A stretch of DNA of 6,541 bases from Candidatus Omnitrophota bacterium. GTDB taxonomy: Bacteria; Omnitrophota; Gorgyraeia; Aquiviventales; Aquiviventaceae. The notes under the pieces are model-generated. The model worked only from the letters and a program-made list of their open reading frames with translations, was not told the origin of the DNA and did not search any database. Shown here in pieces: positions 1 to 5,267 of this stretch (positions are counted from its first letter, which is position 1; every line of letters begins with the position of its first letter). The stretch covers positions 1 to 6,541 of the forward strand of contig JACPSQ010000100.1 of NCBI GenBank assembly GCA_016193195.1, in the 5' to 3' direction. Both the position numbers and the translations under genes were made by a program.

Positions 1-32
1 CGAACGATATCGCGCAAAAGGAGGTTGCGGGA

Positions 33-395
33 ATGAGACGACGCTCGACGAGATGGACGGCGGTCATGGTGTGGCTCATCCTGAGCCTGCCGGCGCCGCC
101 GGCGTATGCCTGGGGCCCGCTGAGGAAACTCGTGCGCGGATCGGTGAACGTCGCCACCGGCTGGGTGGAGGCGCCCGCCAGCGTTCTCTGGACGACCGAA
201 GTGGAGGGCAGCATCGCGGGGGTCTCCATCGGGGCTGTCCGCGGAGTAGCGCTTGGGATCCGCCGGACCCTAATGGGCGCCTATGAGATCGTGACGTTCC
301 TGCTGCCGAACTACCTACTACAGGGAGGCGGAGATCCCTACCGACCCATTGTTGAGCCGACGTTCGTCGTCCTCCGCCAGGCTGAAAAACCCTAA
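33..395 (+). CDS. Exosortase system-associated small secreted protein (TIGR04073-like)
   Basis: The 120-aa product has a signal peptide at residues 1-26: basic MRRRSTR, a hydrophobic core near 9-20, and a likely cut after PPAYA. The mature part reads GPLRKLVRGSVNVATGWVE near 28-46, then a glycine-rich stretch and GAYEIVTFLLPNY near 82-94. This 'RG-N-TGW-E ... G-YE-VTF-P' pattern is what I recall of the TIGR04073 family, small exported proteins found in genomes with exosortase/PEP-CTERM sorting; their biochemical role is unknown. The ATG at 33 is supported by a strong Shine-Dalgarno sequence, AAGGAGGT at 18-25, seven bases upstream. The 3' end overlaps the longest reading of the sigma-factor gene, so the two are probably co-transcribed. 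Its own promoter would lie outside the window. The family assignment is from memory of the motif; existence of the gene is very likely. Confidence 0.8.
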   Translation: MRRRSTRWTAVMVWLILSLPAPPAYAWGPLRKLVRGSVNVATGWVEAPASVLWTTEVEGSIAGVSIGAVRGVALGIRRTLMGAYEIVTFLLPNYLLQGGGDPYRPIVEPTFVVLRQAEKP

Positions 396-969
396 GGATG
401 AAGCTTGGCTCTTAACCCGGGCGAAACGAGGAGACCGTCGAGCCTTCGCCGCCCTCATTGAGCCGTACCGGGAGCGCATCTACGCTACGGCGGTGCGCCT
501 GTTGGGCAACCACGACGACGCCACCGAGGTCGCCCAGGACGCGATCGTCAGGACCTTCTGGAAGATCACCGGCTTCCAGGGCAAGGCCCGTTTCTACACC
601 TGGCTGTACCGCATCGCGCTGAACCTCTGCTACCGTCGACTCGAGCGGAGGCGTCGCGAGCCCCAACTGTTCCAACCGGTCACCGAGAACGGCGACGAGG
701 CGTCGCGTCCGGAAGAGCTGCTCCCGGACCCTTCGGCCTCTCCACAAGAGCAGGTCGCCAGCGATGAAACCGTCGGGCTCGTGCGCCAGGCGTTGACCGC
801 GTTGCCTCGGCGCGAGTTTCAGATCCTCGTCCTCAGAGAATTTGAGGAGCTCTCGTACGAGGAAGTCGCCCGCCACCTGCATGTCCCGAAGGGAACCGTC
901 ATGTCCCGGCTCCATCGAGCCCGAGTGGCCCTGGCCAAAGAGCTGAGGAGGCTCGGCGCGCAGGGGTAG
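349..969 (+). CDS. ECF-type RNA polymerase sigma-70 factor (RpoE-like)
   Basis: The product is about 206 aa and would direct RNA polymerase to a dedicated promoter set. Region 2 spans residues 36-103, with RLLGNHDDATEVAQDAIVRT at 50-69 and the typical TWLYRIALNLC helix at 84-94. A linker containing DPSASPQEQV follows. Region 4 spans roughly 143-196, with LTALPRREFQILVLREFEEL and a helix-turn-helix ending GTVMSRLHRARVAL. Both regions needed for -10 and -35 recognition are intact, and the length is normal for the class. The start is uncertain. The only common in-frame starts are the adjacent TTG codons at 349 and 352, which make it overlap the upstream gene by 47 bases; the ATG at 398 is out of frame. 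It is followed by a response regulator and a FecR-type anti-sigma factor, its likely partner. Its likely targets are the GGAAT-N18-TCTAA sites listed below, by inference. Confidence 0.95.
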   Translation: MLSRRSSSSARLKNPKDEAWLLTRAKRGDRRAFAALIEPYRERIYATAVRLLGNHDDATEVAQDAIVRTFWKITGFQGKARFYTWLYRIALNLCYRRLERRRREPQLFQPVTENGDEASRPEELLPDPSASPQEQVASDETVGLVRQALTALPRREFQILVLREFEELSYEEVARHLHVPKGTVMSRLHRARVALAKELRRLGAQG

Positions 970-998
970 TCTCCTAAAAGCGCGCACGTCTTCTTGAG

Positions 999-1412
999 AT
1001 GGCAGCTCCGCGCCCTGAGAGCGACAAGCGACCGATCATCGTCGTGGCCGACGATGATGTGGACATCCTCAACGTCATCAAGCTCAAGCTGGAGGCCAAT
1101 GGGTTCCGCGTGATCACCGCTCGGAACGGGCAGGAGGCCATTACCGCCGTCCAGAAGCACCAACCAGCATTCGTCATCCTCGACGTCATGATGCCCCGCC
1201 TCAACGGCTTCCAGGTCGCACGGATGATCAAGTTTGACAAGCGCCTGAGATTGACGCCGGTCCTCATCCTGACGGTCCGCCAGCAGGCGACGGATCGACA
1301 TCTCGGGCTTCAGGTGGGCGCGGATGAATACCTCGCGAAGCCCTTTGATCCGCAGCAGTTGCTGGATCGGGTCACCTACTGGCTCAAACGCAAAGCTGAG
1401 CTGACCCCTTGA
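999..1412 (+). CDS. Stand-alone response regulator receiver domain protein
   Basis: The 137-aa product is a single CheY-like receiver domain with no output domain. The acidic pocket is D18-D19-D20 (VVADDDVDIL), the phospho-accepting aspartate is D62 in FVILDVMMPRLNG, the switch threonine is T92 in LILTVR, and the conserved lysine is K114 in EYLAKPF. All key residues are present, so it should be phosphorylated by a histidine kinase, none of which is encoded here. It lies 29 bases after the sigma gene and before the anti-sigma gene, so it may feed a two-component signal into the sigma switch. It lacks a sigma-like domain, so it is not a PhyR-type anti-anti-sigma protein. The ATG at 999 has only weak Shine-Dalgarno support (TTGAG), and translation may depend on the upstream gene. 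Confidence 0.93.
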   Translation: MAAPRPESDKRPIIVVADDDVDILNVIKLKLEANGFRVITARNGQEAITAVQKHQPAFVILDVMMPRLNGFQVARMIKFDKRLRLTPVLILTVRQQATDRHLGLQVGADEYLAKPFDPQQLLDRVTYWLKRKAELTP

Positions 1413-1455
1413 GGCGACGCATGAGCCACCAACATCGCGCCAGTAAAATTTCTGT

Positions 1456-1484
1456 GGAATATTATCCCATCGAGCGTATCTAAG
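1456..1484 (+). promoter_or_regulatory. Predicted ECF-sigma promoter of the anti-sigma gene
   Basis: A -35-like GGAAT lies at 1456-1460 (context TGTGGAATATT). After 18 bases a -10-like TCTAA follows at 1479-1483 (context GTATCTAAGG). The same pair with the same spacing precedes four of the secreted-protein fragments downstream. GGAA-type -35 and TCTA-type -10 elements are typical of ECF sigma factors. Transcription would start near 1490 and give a leader of about 19 bases. Confidence 0.7.
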
Positions 1485-1508
1485 GAAGTAGGAGAAAGAT
1501 CAGAACCG

Positions 1509-2447
1509 ATGGGAGACATGATGATCCGCCGCGCCGATTCCAACGTCTGTCGCCGGATTGAACCCCAGCTCTCCGCCTTGGTCGCAGGAGAGCTCCCGGA
1601 GGACACGGCCACGGCCGTCCGCACCCACCTTGGCGAGTGCCCGCGCTGTCAGGAGACGCTCGCTGCCCTCGAAACCCTCGGGACGAAGCTCACGCTCCTG
1701 AAGGAGACGCCGATCCCCCCCGTCCCCCGAAGCCTCTTCGCTGGGCTGCGGGTCTTCCCCTGGTGGCTCATCCGCCTGGCCAGTCTGCGCCGCTGGCTCC
1801 TCGCGGCGAGCGGCCTCATGGGATTGTGGCTTCTGACCCTCGGCTTGCTCCAATGGGCAGGACCCCTCCCCGTCAGCTTGAGTGCGAACGCGAGTCAGCA
1901 GGCGAGCCCGAATCTTCCAGCGGGCACGACGCTCCTCGCCAAGCCGGGGGAGGCCGTCAGCCTGCGCCTCCCGCACGGGACGCTCACCCTCCAAGGGCCC
2001 GGGGCCCTCGTCATCCGAGCCGCGGCCCTCGGCAAGCTCCGTCACGATCCCCGCTTGGACCTCAGCCTCCCCAGCGGCACCCTCGAAATAAAGCTGGACG
2101 CTCAGGGGCCTCCTCATGACCTTACCCTCACCACCCCGCAGGTCCTCCTGCGCCTCGCCGGCACCTGGATCTTCGTGGGCACCAGTGCGGTGGAGACGAA
2201 GGTCGCGGTCTTCGAAGGCGAGGCGAAGCTCACGACGGTAGCCGCCCACAAGACGTACCGGCTCACCCCCGGCCAGCTCGCCCAGGTCCAAGCTGGCTGG
2301 CTCAGCCTCCACCAGATCCCCTTGGACGAGTGGCTCCGGGTCAAGGGCCTCCTCACTGCGAACAACCCCTCCTCCCCAGCTACCTCCCCAGCCCCCTCCC
2401 AGCCCCTTAGGCGTGAGGGGTCTGCTAACCAGCCTCCCTCGCAGTAA
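1509..2447 (+). CDS. Anti-sigma factor: zinc-finger, one TM helix, FecR domain
   Basis: The 312-aa product looks like an inner-membrane anti-sigma factor that would sequester the ECF sigma factor encoded at 349-969. The cytoplasmic N-terminus has the ZAS zinc motif: C14, then H40-x3-C44-x2-C47 (HLGECPRC). One transmembrane helix lies at about residues 96-118 (WLLAASGLMGLWLLTLGLLQ). The periplasmic part, about 139-262, resembles FecR: GTTLLAKPGEAVSLRLPHG, later LAGTWIFVGTS, VAVFEGEAKL and LTPGQLAQV. The tail is low-complexity, rich in Pro, Ser and Gln. An AGGAGA lies 14 bases before the ATG at 1509, which is long; an in-frame ATG pair at 1518 is an alternative start. The gene has a GGAAT-N18-TCTAA promoter of its own, which suggests negative feedback on the sigma factor. 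The stop codon directly abuts the first array unit. Confidence 0.9.
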   Translation: MGDMMIRRADSNVCRRIEPQLSALVAGELPEDTATAVRTHLGECPRCQETLAALETLGTKLTLLKETPIPPVPRSLFAGLRVFPWWLIRLASLRRWLLAASGLMGLWLLTLGLLQWAGPLPVSLSANASQQASPNLPAGTTLLAKPGEAVSLRLPHGTLTLQGPGALVIRAAALGKLRHDPRLDLSLPSGTLEIKLDAQGPPHDLTLTTPQVLLRLAGTWIFVGTSAVETKVAVFEGEAKLTTVAAHKTYRLTPGQLAQVQAGWLSLHQIPLDEWLRVKGLLTANNPSSPATSPAPSQPLRREGSANQPPSQ

Positions 2448-2690
2448 ATTCCGCTTCGCCTGCCTGTCTCTGTCGCGATCCTCGCTGTCGCAGCTCTCGG
2501 GAGCCTCCTGGGCCTGGCGGGCTCAGCCGAAGCGGCGGTGAACCCCCACACCAATCGACTGCGCGGCTTCGCGCTACCAGATCGGTTGGTCCAGCAGGAG
2601 AGCACAGAATCGGTATTCGTACGCAATAGGCCGATTGGCGTGGGGGTGAAGTCCTGGGTGGGGGGGACGGAGGGGAATGTCTCCGAATGA
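2413..2690 (+). pseudogene. U0: broken 5' fragment of secreted WVGG-module protein
   Basis: From 2463 to 2540 one frame encodes a clear signal-peptide core, VAILAVAALGSLLGLAGSAEAA, closely matching U1 (3336-3392) in DNA and protein. No usable start codon exists in that frame after the anti-sigma stop. A GTG at 2413 opens a different frame that would need one shift of reading frame to join it, so the start is speculative. After AAV the sequence is interrupted by the MITE-like element at 2543-2646. The module then resumes as VKSWVGGTEGNVSE and stops at TGA 2688-2690. The HicA stop codon on the other strand follows five bases later. Any translation would give only a short secreted peptide. I regard it as a decayed copy of the family better preserved in U2-U4. 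Confidence 0.7.
2543..2646. mobile_element. 104-bp MITE-like element with 15-bp TIRs
   Basis: The left end CCCCCACACCAATCG (2543-2557) and right end CGATTGGCGTGGGGG (2632-2646) are inverted repeats matching at 14 of 15 positions. The element is flanked by a 4-bp direct repeat TGAA (2539-2542 and 2647-2650), consistent with a target-site duplication. It interrupts the U0 module exactly between AAV and VK; removing 108 bp restores the AAVK-S/Y-WVGG order seen in the other units. It encodes no transposase, so it would be a non-autonomous miniature element moved by a transposase elsewhere. Insertion plus duplication equals 36 codons, so the frame is kept. It could also act as a hairpin, but the flanking duplication argues for transposition. 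Confidence 0.72.
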
Positions 2691-2695
2691 ACGCC

Positions 2696-2926
2696 TCAGG
2701 CTTTTTCCAACAGCGAGAAGTATTCGGCGCGGGAGATGCCTGCGGTGCGCAGGTTGTTCAAGATAATGAACACTGGCACCGCCCGATAGCAGGGAATCAC
2801 GATGGGACGCGAAACGCCCGGTTTCGTGTAAACGAGATGATCGCCCTCTTGCCGAACCAGCGTGAAGCCTGCAAGTTCAAAGACCCGGCACAAGTGCTGA
2901 TGTGGGACGGGGGTAATGCGGGGCAC
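2696..2926 (-). CDS. hicA: HicA-family mRNA interferase toxin
   Basis: The 76-aa product matches the HicA layout: N-terminal PRITPVPHQHLCRVFELAGF, then LVRQEGDHLVYTKPG with the catalytic histidine at the position of the family's G-S-H-H motif (here GDH), then a basic strand and a C-terminal ISRAEYFSLLEK helix. HicA toxins cleave mRNA independently of the ribosome and are neutralised by HicB. The start is GTG at 2926. The frame is open back to the hicB stop codon, 15 bases upstream, and no good Shine-Dalgarno sequence is visible, so translational coupling to hicB is likely. The toxin stop codon lies five bases from the end of the U0 fragment on the opposite strand. Length is normal for the family. 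Confidence 0.9.
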   Translation of the reverse strand: MPRITPVPHQHLCRVFELAGFTLVRQEGDHLVYTKPGVSRPIVIPCYRAVPVFIILNNLRTAGISRAEYFSLLEKA

Positions 2927-2941
2927 GCGGAGGAGCTCGCG

Positions 2942-3217
2942 TTAGAACACCAGCTGCATGTGTTCGGTCGCGATGAGCGGAGGCGGGGCCCAGCTTGCGC
3001 CGTTGGGATCGCGAGGGATGAAGCCTTCTTCGCGGAGGATGTCCGGCAAGGTGCCCATCCGCTGGCTTTCTTCGAGGAACAAGCGCACAGCTTCCAGCAA
3101 CCTTCGACGCGCTTCCTCGACACGGTCCCCACAGCTTGCCACCCCAAGCTCCGGACAGTAGCTGACGAAGGCCTCTCCTTCCTTGAAGATCAGCGAGGTG
3201 AACTCAATCTGCTGCAT
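2942..3217 (-). CDS. hicB: HicB-family antitoxin
   Basis: The 91-aa product has the HicB partial RNase-H-like fold signature: an N-terminal IEFTSLIFKEGEAFVSYCPE strand region, LGVASCGDRVEEARRRLLEA, and the helix VRLFLEE. HicB binds and blocks HicA and usually represses its own operon. The C-terminal part (residues 55-91) shows no obvious helix-turn-helix or ribbon-helix-helix domain that I recognise. The start at ATG 3217 fits the family N-terminus. The predicted -10 box ends only 11 bases upstream, so the mRNA would be almost leaderless. It precedes hicA in the operon, the less common antitoxin-first order for hicAB loci. The likely operator is the inverted repeat at 3239-3256. Confidence 0.9.
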   Translation of the reverse strand: MQQIEFTSLIFKEGEAFVSYCPELGVASCGDRVEEARRRLLEAVRLFLEESQRMGTLPDILREEGFIPRDPNGASWAPPPLIATEHMQLVF

Positions 3218-3227
3218 GGCGAACGTA

Positions 3228-3256
3228 AGTATAGCATGGGTTGCCTCCTTGCAACC
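3228..3256 (-). promoter_or_regulatory. hicBA promoter with inverted-repeat operator
   Basis: On the minus strand an extended -10, TGCTATACT, has its TATACT at 3233-3228. The hexamer 17 bases upstream (GGTTGC, 3256-3251) is a weak -35. A perfect 6-bp inverted repeat, GGTTGC-N6-GCAACC, occupies 3239-3256 and covers the -35 and spacer, where HicB could bind to repress. The CATGCTAYACT core recurs in the two vapC operon promoters. Confidence 0.6.
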
Positions 3257-3259
3257 AGC

Positions 3260-3298
3260 AAAAATTCTTGGAATATTTTGGCGGGGTGGGAATCTCAT
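3260..3298 (+). promoter_or_regulatory. P1: ECF-type promoter of unit U1
   Basis: AAAAATTCTTGGAATATTTT (3260-3279) is identical in P1, P2 and P4. GGAAT is at 3270-3274, followed 18 bases later by TCTCA at 3293-3297, one base off the TCTAA of the other sites. ATG 3307 lies eight bases after the -10, so the transcript would be essentially leaderless. The off-consensus -10 fits with U1 being the more decayed copy. Confidence 0.62.
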
Positions 3299-3306
3299 AG
3301 ACTGAG

Positions 3307-3557
3307 ATGGAAACGCTGGGTCTGTCACGTTCTTCGCCGTCGCAACCCTCGTGAACCTCCTGGGCCTCACCGGCTCAGCGGAGGCGGCCACCAAGTACTG
3401 GGTCGGAGGGACGGCGGGGAACTTCTCGGATGCGAACCGCTGGGCGCTCACCTCCGGCGGCACCGACTACACCACGACCCCAGGCTCCGCCGACGTCGCC
3501 ACCTTCGATGGGGGCGGGGTAGCCAACTGCACGATCACGGCGGATCCGAATGTCGGA
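3307..3557 (+). pseudogene. U1: 5' fragment of secreted WVGG-module protein
   Basis: The readable protein frame (3336 onward) gives AVATLVNLLGLTGSAEAA, a signal-peptide core, then TKYWVGGTAGNFSDANRW, LTSGGTDYTTTPGSADVATF, DGGGV and TITADPNVGG. The glycine- and threonine-rich short-strand sequence resembles the start of a large extracellular beta-helix or adhesin-like protein. The ATG at 3307, right after promoter P1, is in another frame and reaches a stop at 3352-3354, so a frameshift separates start and signal peptide; GTG 3351 is the only in-frame start seen and would remove much of the signal. Homology to U3/U4 ends at about 3557, 13 bases before the stop codon of the opposing vapC gene. 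The frame stays open through the antisense TA region to TGA 4179-4181, but that extension has no family resemblance. Confidence 0.7.
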
Positions 3558-3569
3558 GGAAGGAGTTTT

Positions 3570-3977
3570 TTAACGAAGGACTGTCGTGCGGACGAGCCGA
3601 GAGGCGGCACGGGCGAGTTGTGTATCCGCTGTGATCAAGGTCGCATCGAGTTCCTTGGTGAGGGCCAGGTAGGCGCAGTCATAGAGCGACAACCCTGTCG
3701 CGAACGAGAGGTGGATAGCCTCTTCAAGCAGAGGTTCGGTCGGCGCCACGGTTTCCAACCCCAACGTCCAGAACGCGCGCAGGGCGGCCTTCACTTCCAC
3801 TTCTGGGACCTCCCGCTTGAAGCGCAAGACGTTGGGAATCTCGTACAAGGCCAAATCGGGGATGACGATGGCCACTTCTCCGTCGAGATAGCGGCGCTTG
3901 AGGCCCAGCGCGGCCTCCGATCCTGGCTCCTCAACGAACCACTTCAACAGGACCGAGGCGTCCAGGACGAGCGTCAC
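3570..3977 (-). CDS. vapC: VapC-family PIN-domain ribonuclease toxin
   Basis: The 135-aa product is a full-length PIN domain, the magnesium-dependent RNase fold of VapC toxins, which usually cut tRNA or rRNA. The acidic residues are D6 in VLDASVLLKWF, E46 in DLALYEIPNVL, D100 in LSLYDCAYLAL and D118 in LITADTQLA, so the active site is complete. GTG 3977 is the start: the antitoxin stop codon overlaps it in the sequence GTGA, a coupling arrangement usual for TA operons. The gene is the second of a two-gene operon. Its end meets the truncated U1 fragment. Toxin activity is inferred from the intact motif. Confidence 0.92.
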   Translation of the reverse strand: MTLVLDASVLLKWFVEEPGSEAALGLKRRYLDGEVAIVIPDLALYEIPNVLRFKREVPEVEVKAALRAFWTLGLETVAPTEPLLEEAIHLSFATGLSLYDCAYLALTKELDATLITADTQLARAASRLVRTTVLR

Positions 3978-4144
3978 CGGAGCTCTCGCAACTGGCGGAG
4001 AATCTTGAGTGAGTCAAACCCCGCTTCAGGCTGGCCGTATTTCTTGCGAAAGGCATCAAGGCGGGCCGACGCTTTTCGCAGGGCCTCCCGGTCCCTGACA
4101 CGGGACTTGATGAATTGTTCAACGGTCAACTTCGCTGTTGCCAT
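3974..4144 (-). CDS. Small antitoxin partner of VapC (family not recognised)
   Basis: The 56-aa product starts MATAKLTVEQFIKSRVRD and is predicted to be mainly helical and charged, ending KILRQLRELR. I do not recognise a DNA-binding family with certainty; position and size make it the VapB-like antitoxin for the PIN toxin that follows it. ATG 4144 is preferred over the longer reading from 4210 because GGAG lies eight bases upstream and a strong promoter (4170-4198) lies between the two starts. Overlap with vapC is four bases. The antitoxin would bind VapC and probably the promoter as well; neither activity can be shown here. Confidence 0.8.
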   Translation of the reverse strand: MATAKLTVEQFIKSRVRDREALRKASARLDAFRKKYGQPEAGFDSLKILRQLRELR

Positions 4145-4169
4145 GGCCCATGCTCCGTTGCTACGTAGG

Positions 4170-4198
4170 AGTGTAGCATGAGCCGACTGCCGCGTCAA
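4170..4198 (-). promoter_or_regulatory. Sigma-70-type promoter of first vapC operon
   Basis: Read on the minus strand, TTGACG (4198-4193), a 17-base spacer and TACACT (4175-4170) preceded by TG-C form a near-consensus extended -10 promoter. The stretch AGGAGTGTAGCATGAGCCG (+ strand, 4168-4186) is identical before the second vapC operon. Confidence 0.8.
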
Positions 4199-4231
4199 AC
4201 CAGGATGCACCCCTCCCTTAGGTATGGAGGC

Positions 4232-4270
4232 AAAAATTCTTGGAATATTTTGCGGGCTGGGGGGTCTAAT
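4232..4270 (+). promoter_or_regulatory. P2: ECF-type promoter of unit U2
   Basis: The conserved 20-mer at 4232-4251 contains GGAAT at 4242-4246; TCTAAT at 4265-4270 follows the standard 18-base gap. ATG 4282 is 11 bases beyond the -10, leaving room for only a few bases of leader. Confidence 0.72.
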
Positions 4271-4281
4271 AGGGTAGGACG

Positions 4282-4524
4282 ATGAGAACAGCTACCGATC
4301 ACAACTGCAGGAGGCTGGCGAGCGCGCTGTGGCTTGGCGTGGGCGTCTGGCTTGCGCTGGCAGGCTCGGCGGAAGCCGCGGTGAAGTATTGGGTCGGAGG
4401 GTCGGCGGGGAACTTCTCGGATGCGAACCGGTGGGCCCTGACCTCCGGGGGCACCGACTACACCACGACGCCAGGCTCCGCGGACGTCGCCACCTTCGAT
4501 GGGAGCGGGACGGGAAGCTGGACC
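4282..4524 (+). pseudogene. U2: 5' fragment of secreted WVGG-module protein
   Basis: ATG 4282 begins an intact signal peptide: basic MRTATDHNCRR, core LWLGVGVWLALAG, and cleavage expected after SAEAA. The mature part reads VKYWVGGSAGNFSDANRW, LTSGGTDYTTTPGSADVATF, DGSGTGS, nearly the same as U1. It then runs straight into the stop codon of the opposing vapC gene at 4525-4527, so the rest of the original protein is missing. The frame stays open across the antisense strand of the TA operon to TGA 5170-5172 (296 codons in all), but that tail looks like antisense sequence, not a protein domain. Of eight base differences from U1 between AAG-TAY and GATGGG, seven are synonymous. Best preserved start of the complete-module type; possibly still expressed as a short exported peptide. 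Confidence 0.72.
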
Positions 4525-4908
4525 TTACGGGGAGAGGGCCTGGACGTCCAGCTCTCGGATGGGTTGGAAATCTTTCAGATTCCGAGTCAGGAGGGTCGCG
4601 TGGCTCTGCAAGGCGGTTGCCGCAATCAAGGCGTCAGCAATCGTGATCTGGTAGCGACGCCGCAGCTTGGCGGCCAACTGAGCGATGTGCGACGTCACTG
4701 CCACGCGTGGCAACAACTCCAGCAGGGTGGTGATCCGACGTTCGTCGCGAGTCGTCAACACCGGGCTTGCCAACAGCTCACATTCAGTCGCCACCGAGAT
4801 CATCGCCCGCACACGTCCAGTCTCGACGTCACGCAAGAATCGAGCAGCCTGTGGATCGCCACGCAGGTGGTCAATCAGGATGTTCGTATCAATCAGGTAC
4901 TTGGCCAC
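4525..4908 (-). CDS. vapC: VapC-family PIN-domain ribonuclease toxin (second)
   Basis: The 127-aa product is another PIN-domain RNase, clearly different in sequence from the one at 3570-3977. Active-site acids: D7 in YLIDTNILIDHL, E44 in ATECELL, D92 in ITIADALIAA, and D113 in LLTRNLKDF near the C-terminus, the classic VapC/FitB-like pattern. The GTG start at 4908 directly follows the TAG stop of the antitoxin gene with no gap, so translation is presumably coupled. The stop codon marks the exact border with the U2 fragment. Target RNA is unknown. Confidence 0.93.
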   Translation of the reverse strand: MAKYLIDTNILIDHLRGDPQAARFLRDVETGRVRAMISVATECELLASPVLTTRDERRITTLLELLPRVAVTSHIAQLAAKLRRRYQITIADALIAATALQSHATLLTRNLKDFQPIRELDVQALSP

Positions 4909-5139
4909 CTACGAGATCTCACGCTTGAGGCGAGACTCCCACTCTCCTCGAAGACGGCGCTGATACGTCACGCCGCGTGGCAATCGACCGCGCAGGAGTC
5001 CAGCCGTTTGCGACACGACACTAGGCCCTCCGAGATGCGATGTCCGGCCACGCGGTGCAGGCAATCTGACCGTCCATTTCAGGACCTGCAATTGATCTTC
5101 CAGCCGTTCAATTTGTTCAACCACAGTCATGCCTTTCAT
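4909..5139 (-). CDS. Antitoxin partner of second VapC
   Basis: The 76-aa product starts MKGMTVVEQIERLEDQLQVL, an amphipathic helix that could form a coiled coil, followed by a Gly/Arg-rich middle and TAGLLRGRLPRGVTYQRRLR near the C-terminus, then a charged helix. The C-terminal segment is the likely toxin-binding part, as in other VapB-like antitoxins; I do not recognise the family by name. ATG 5139 is chosen because AGGAGG stands eight bases before it and the promoter ends just upstream; the longer reading from 5214 would start upstream of that promoter. Function is inferred from operon position. Confidence 0.82.
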   Translation of the reverse strand: MKGMTVVEQIERLEDQLQVLKWTVRLPAPRGRTSHLGGPSVVSQTAGLLRGRLPRGVTYQRRLRGEWESRLKREIS

Positions 5140-5160
5140 TTCTGCTACCTCCTCATGAGG

Positions 5161-5189
5161 AGTGTAGCATGAGCCGCGTGTGGTGTCAA
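5161..5189 (-). promoter_or_regulatory. Sigma-70-type promoter of second vapC operon
   Basis: On the minus strand TTGACA (5189-5184), a 17-base spacer and TGCTACACT (-10 hexamer 5166-5161) make a near-perfect extended -10 promoter. It shares 19 identical bases with the promoter at 4170-4198. Confidence 0.84.
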
Positions 5190-5216
5190 ACCAGCCAGAG
5201 CGATGGGGTGTCAAAC
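5182..5216 (+). repeat. 10-bp direct repeat GGTGTCAAAC, two copies
   Basis: GGTGTCAAAC occurs at 5182-5191 and again at 5207-5216, 25 bases apart. The first copy contains the -35 box of the second vapC operon; the second abuts ECF-type promoter P3. It may be a small duplication formed when the TA cassette and the next unit were joined, or an operator repeat. Confidence 0.55.
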
Positions 5217-5223
5217 AATACTT

Positions 5224-5252
5224 GGAATATTTTTGGGGGTTGGGTATCTAAT
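5224..5252 (+). promoter_or_regulatory. P3: ECF-type promoter of unit U3
   Basis: GGAAT (5224-5228) and TCTAAT (5247-5252) are 18 bases apart. GGGTATCTAATG and GGTAGAGGC downstream match P4. ATG 5268 is 15 bases past the -10, with GAGG five bases before it. Confidence 0.72.
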
Positions 5253-5267
5253 GGGGTAGAGGCAGAC

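Noticed and set aside
398..969. ATG at 398 as the sigma-factor start
   Set aside because: It is not in frame with the sigma domains; the frame uses GAT-GAA at that place.
412..1301. Long minus-strand frames opposite the sigma and response-regulator genes
   Set aside because: Both overlapping + strand genes have complete domain signatures; the minus frames have none.
1637..2119. 160-codon + strand frame inside the anti-sigma gene
   Set aside because: The product is Pro/Arg-rich shadow sequence; the FecR/zinc-finger frame is clearly the real one.
1500..2312. 270-codon open frame on the minus strand
   Set aside because: It lies wholly antisense to the well-supported anti-sigma gene, has a low-complexity Gly/Glu/Arg-rich product, and is explained by high GC.
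2941..2948. GTTAGAAC at the hicB stop codon resembles an integron attC core, and clustered TA pairs recall integron cassette arrays
   Set aside because: No paired inverse core, no recurring 60-120 bp imperfect palindrome at the unit borders, and no integrase gene. The repeated DNA is a promoter plus coding sequence.
2687..3634. 315-codon + strand frame starting at the end of U0
   Set aside because: It is antisense to the convincing hicA and hicB genes and shows no family resemblance; it begins by chance in the ATGAACGCC at the junction.
4145..4210. Longer antitoxin start at 4210
   Set aside because: The region contains the -10 and -35 boxes of the operon, so it would not be transcribed; ATG 4144 has a GGAG at good spacing.
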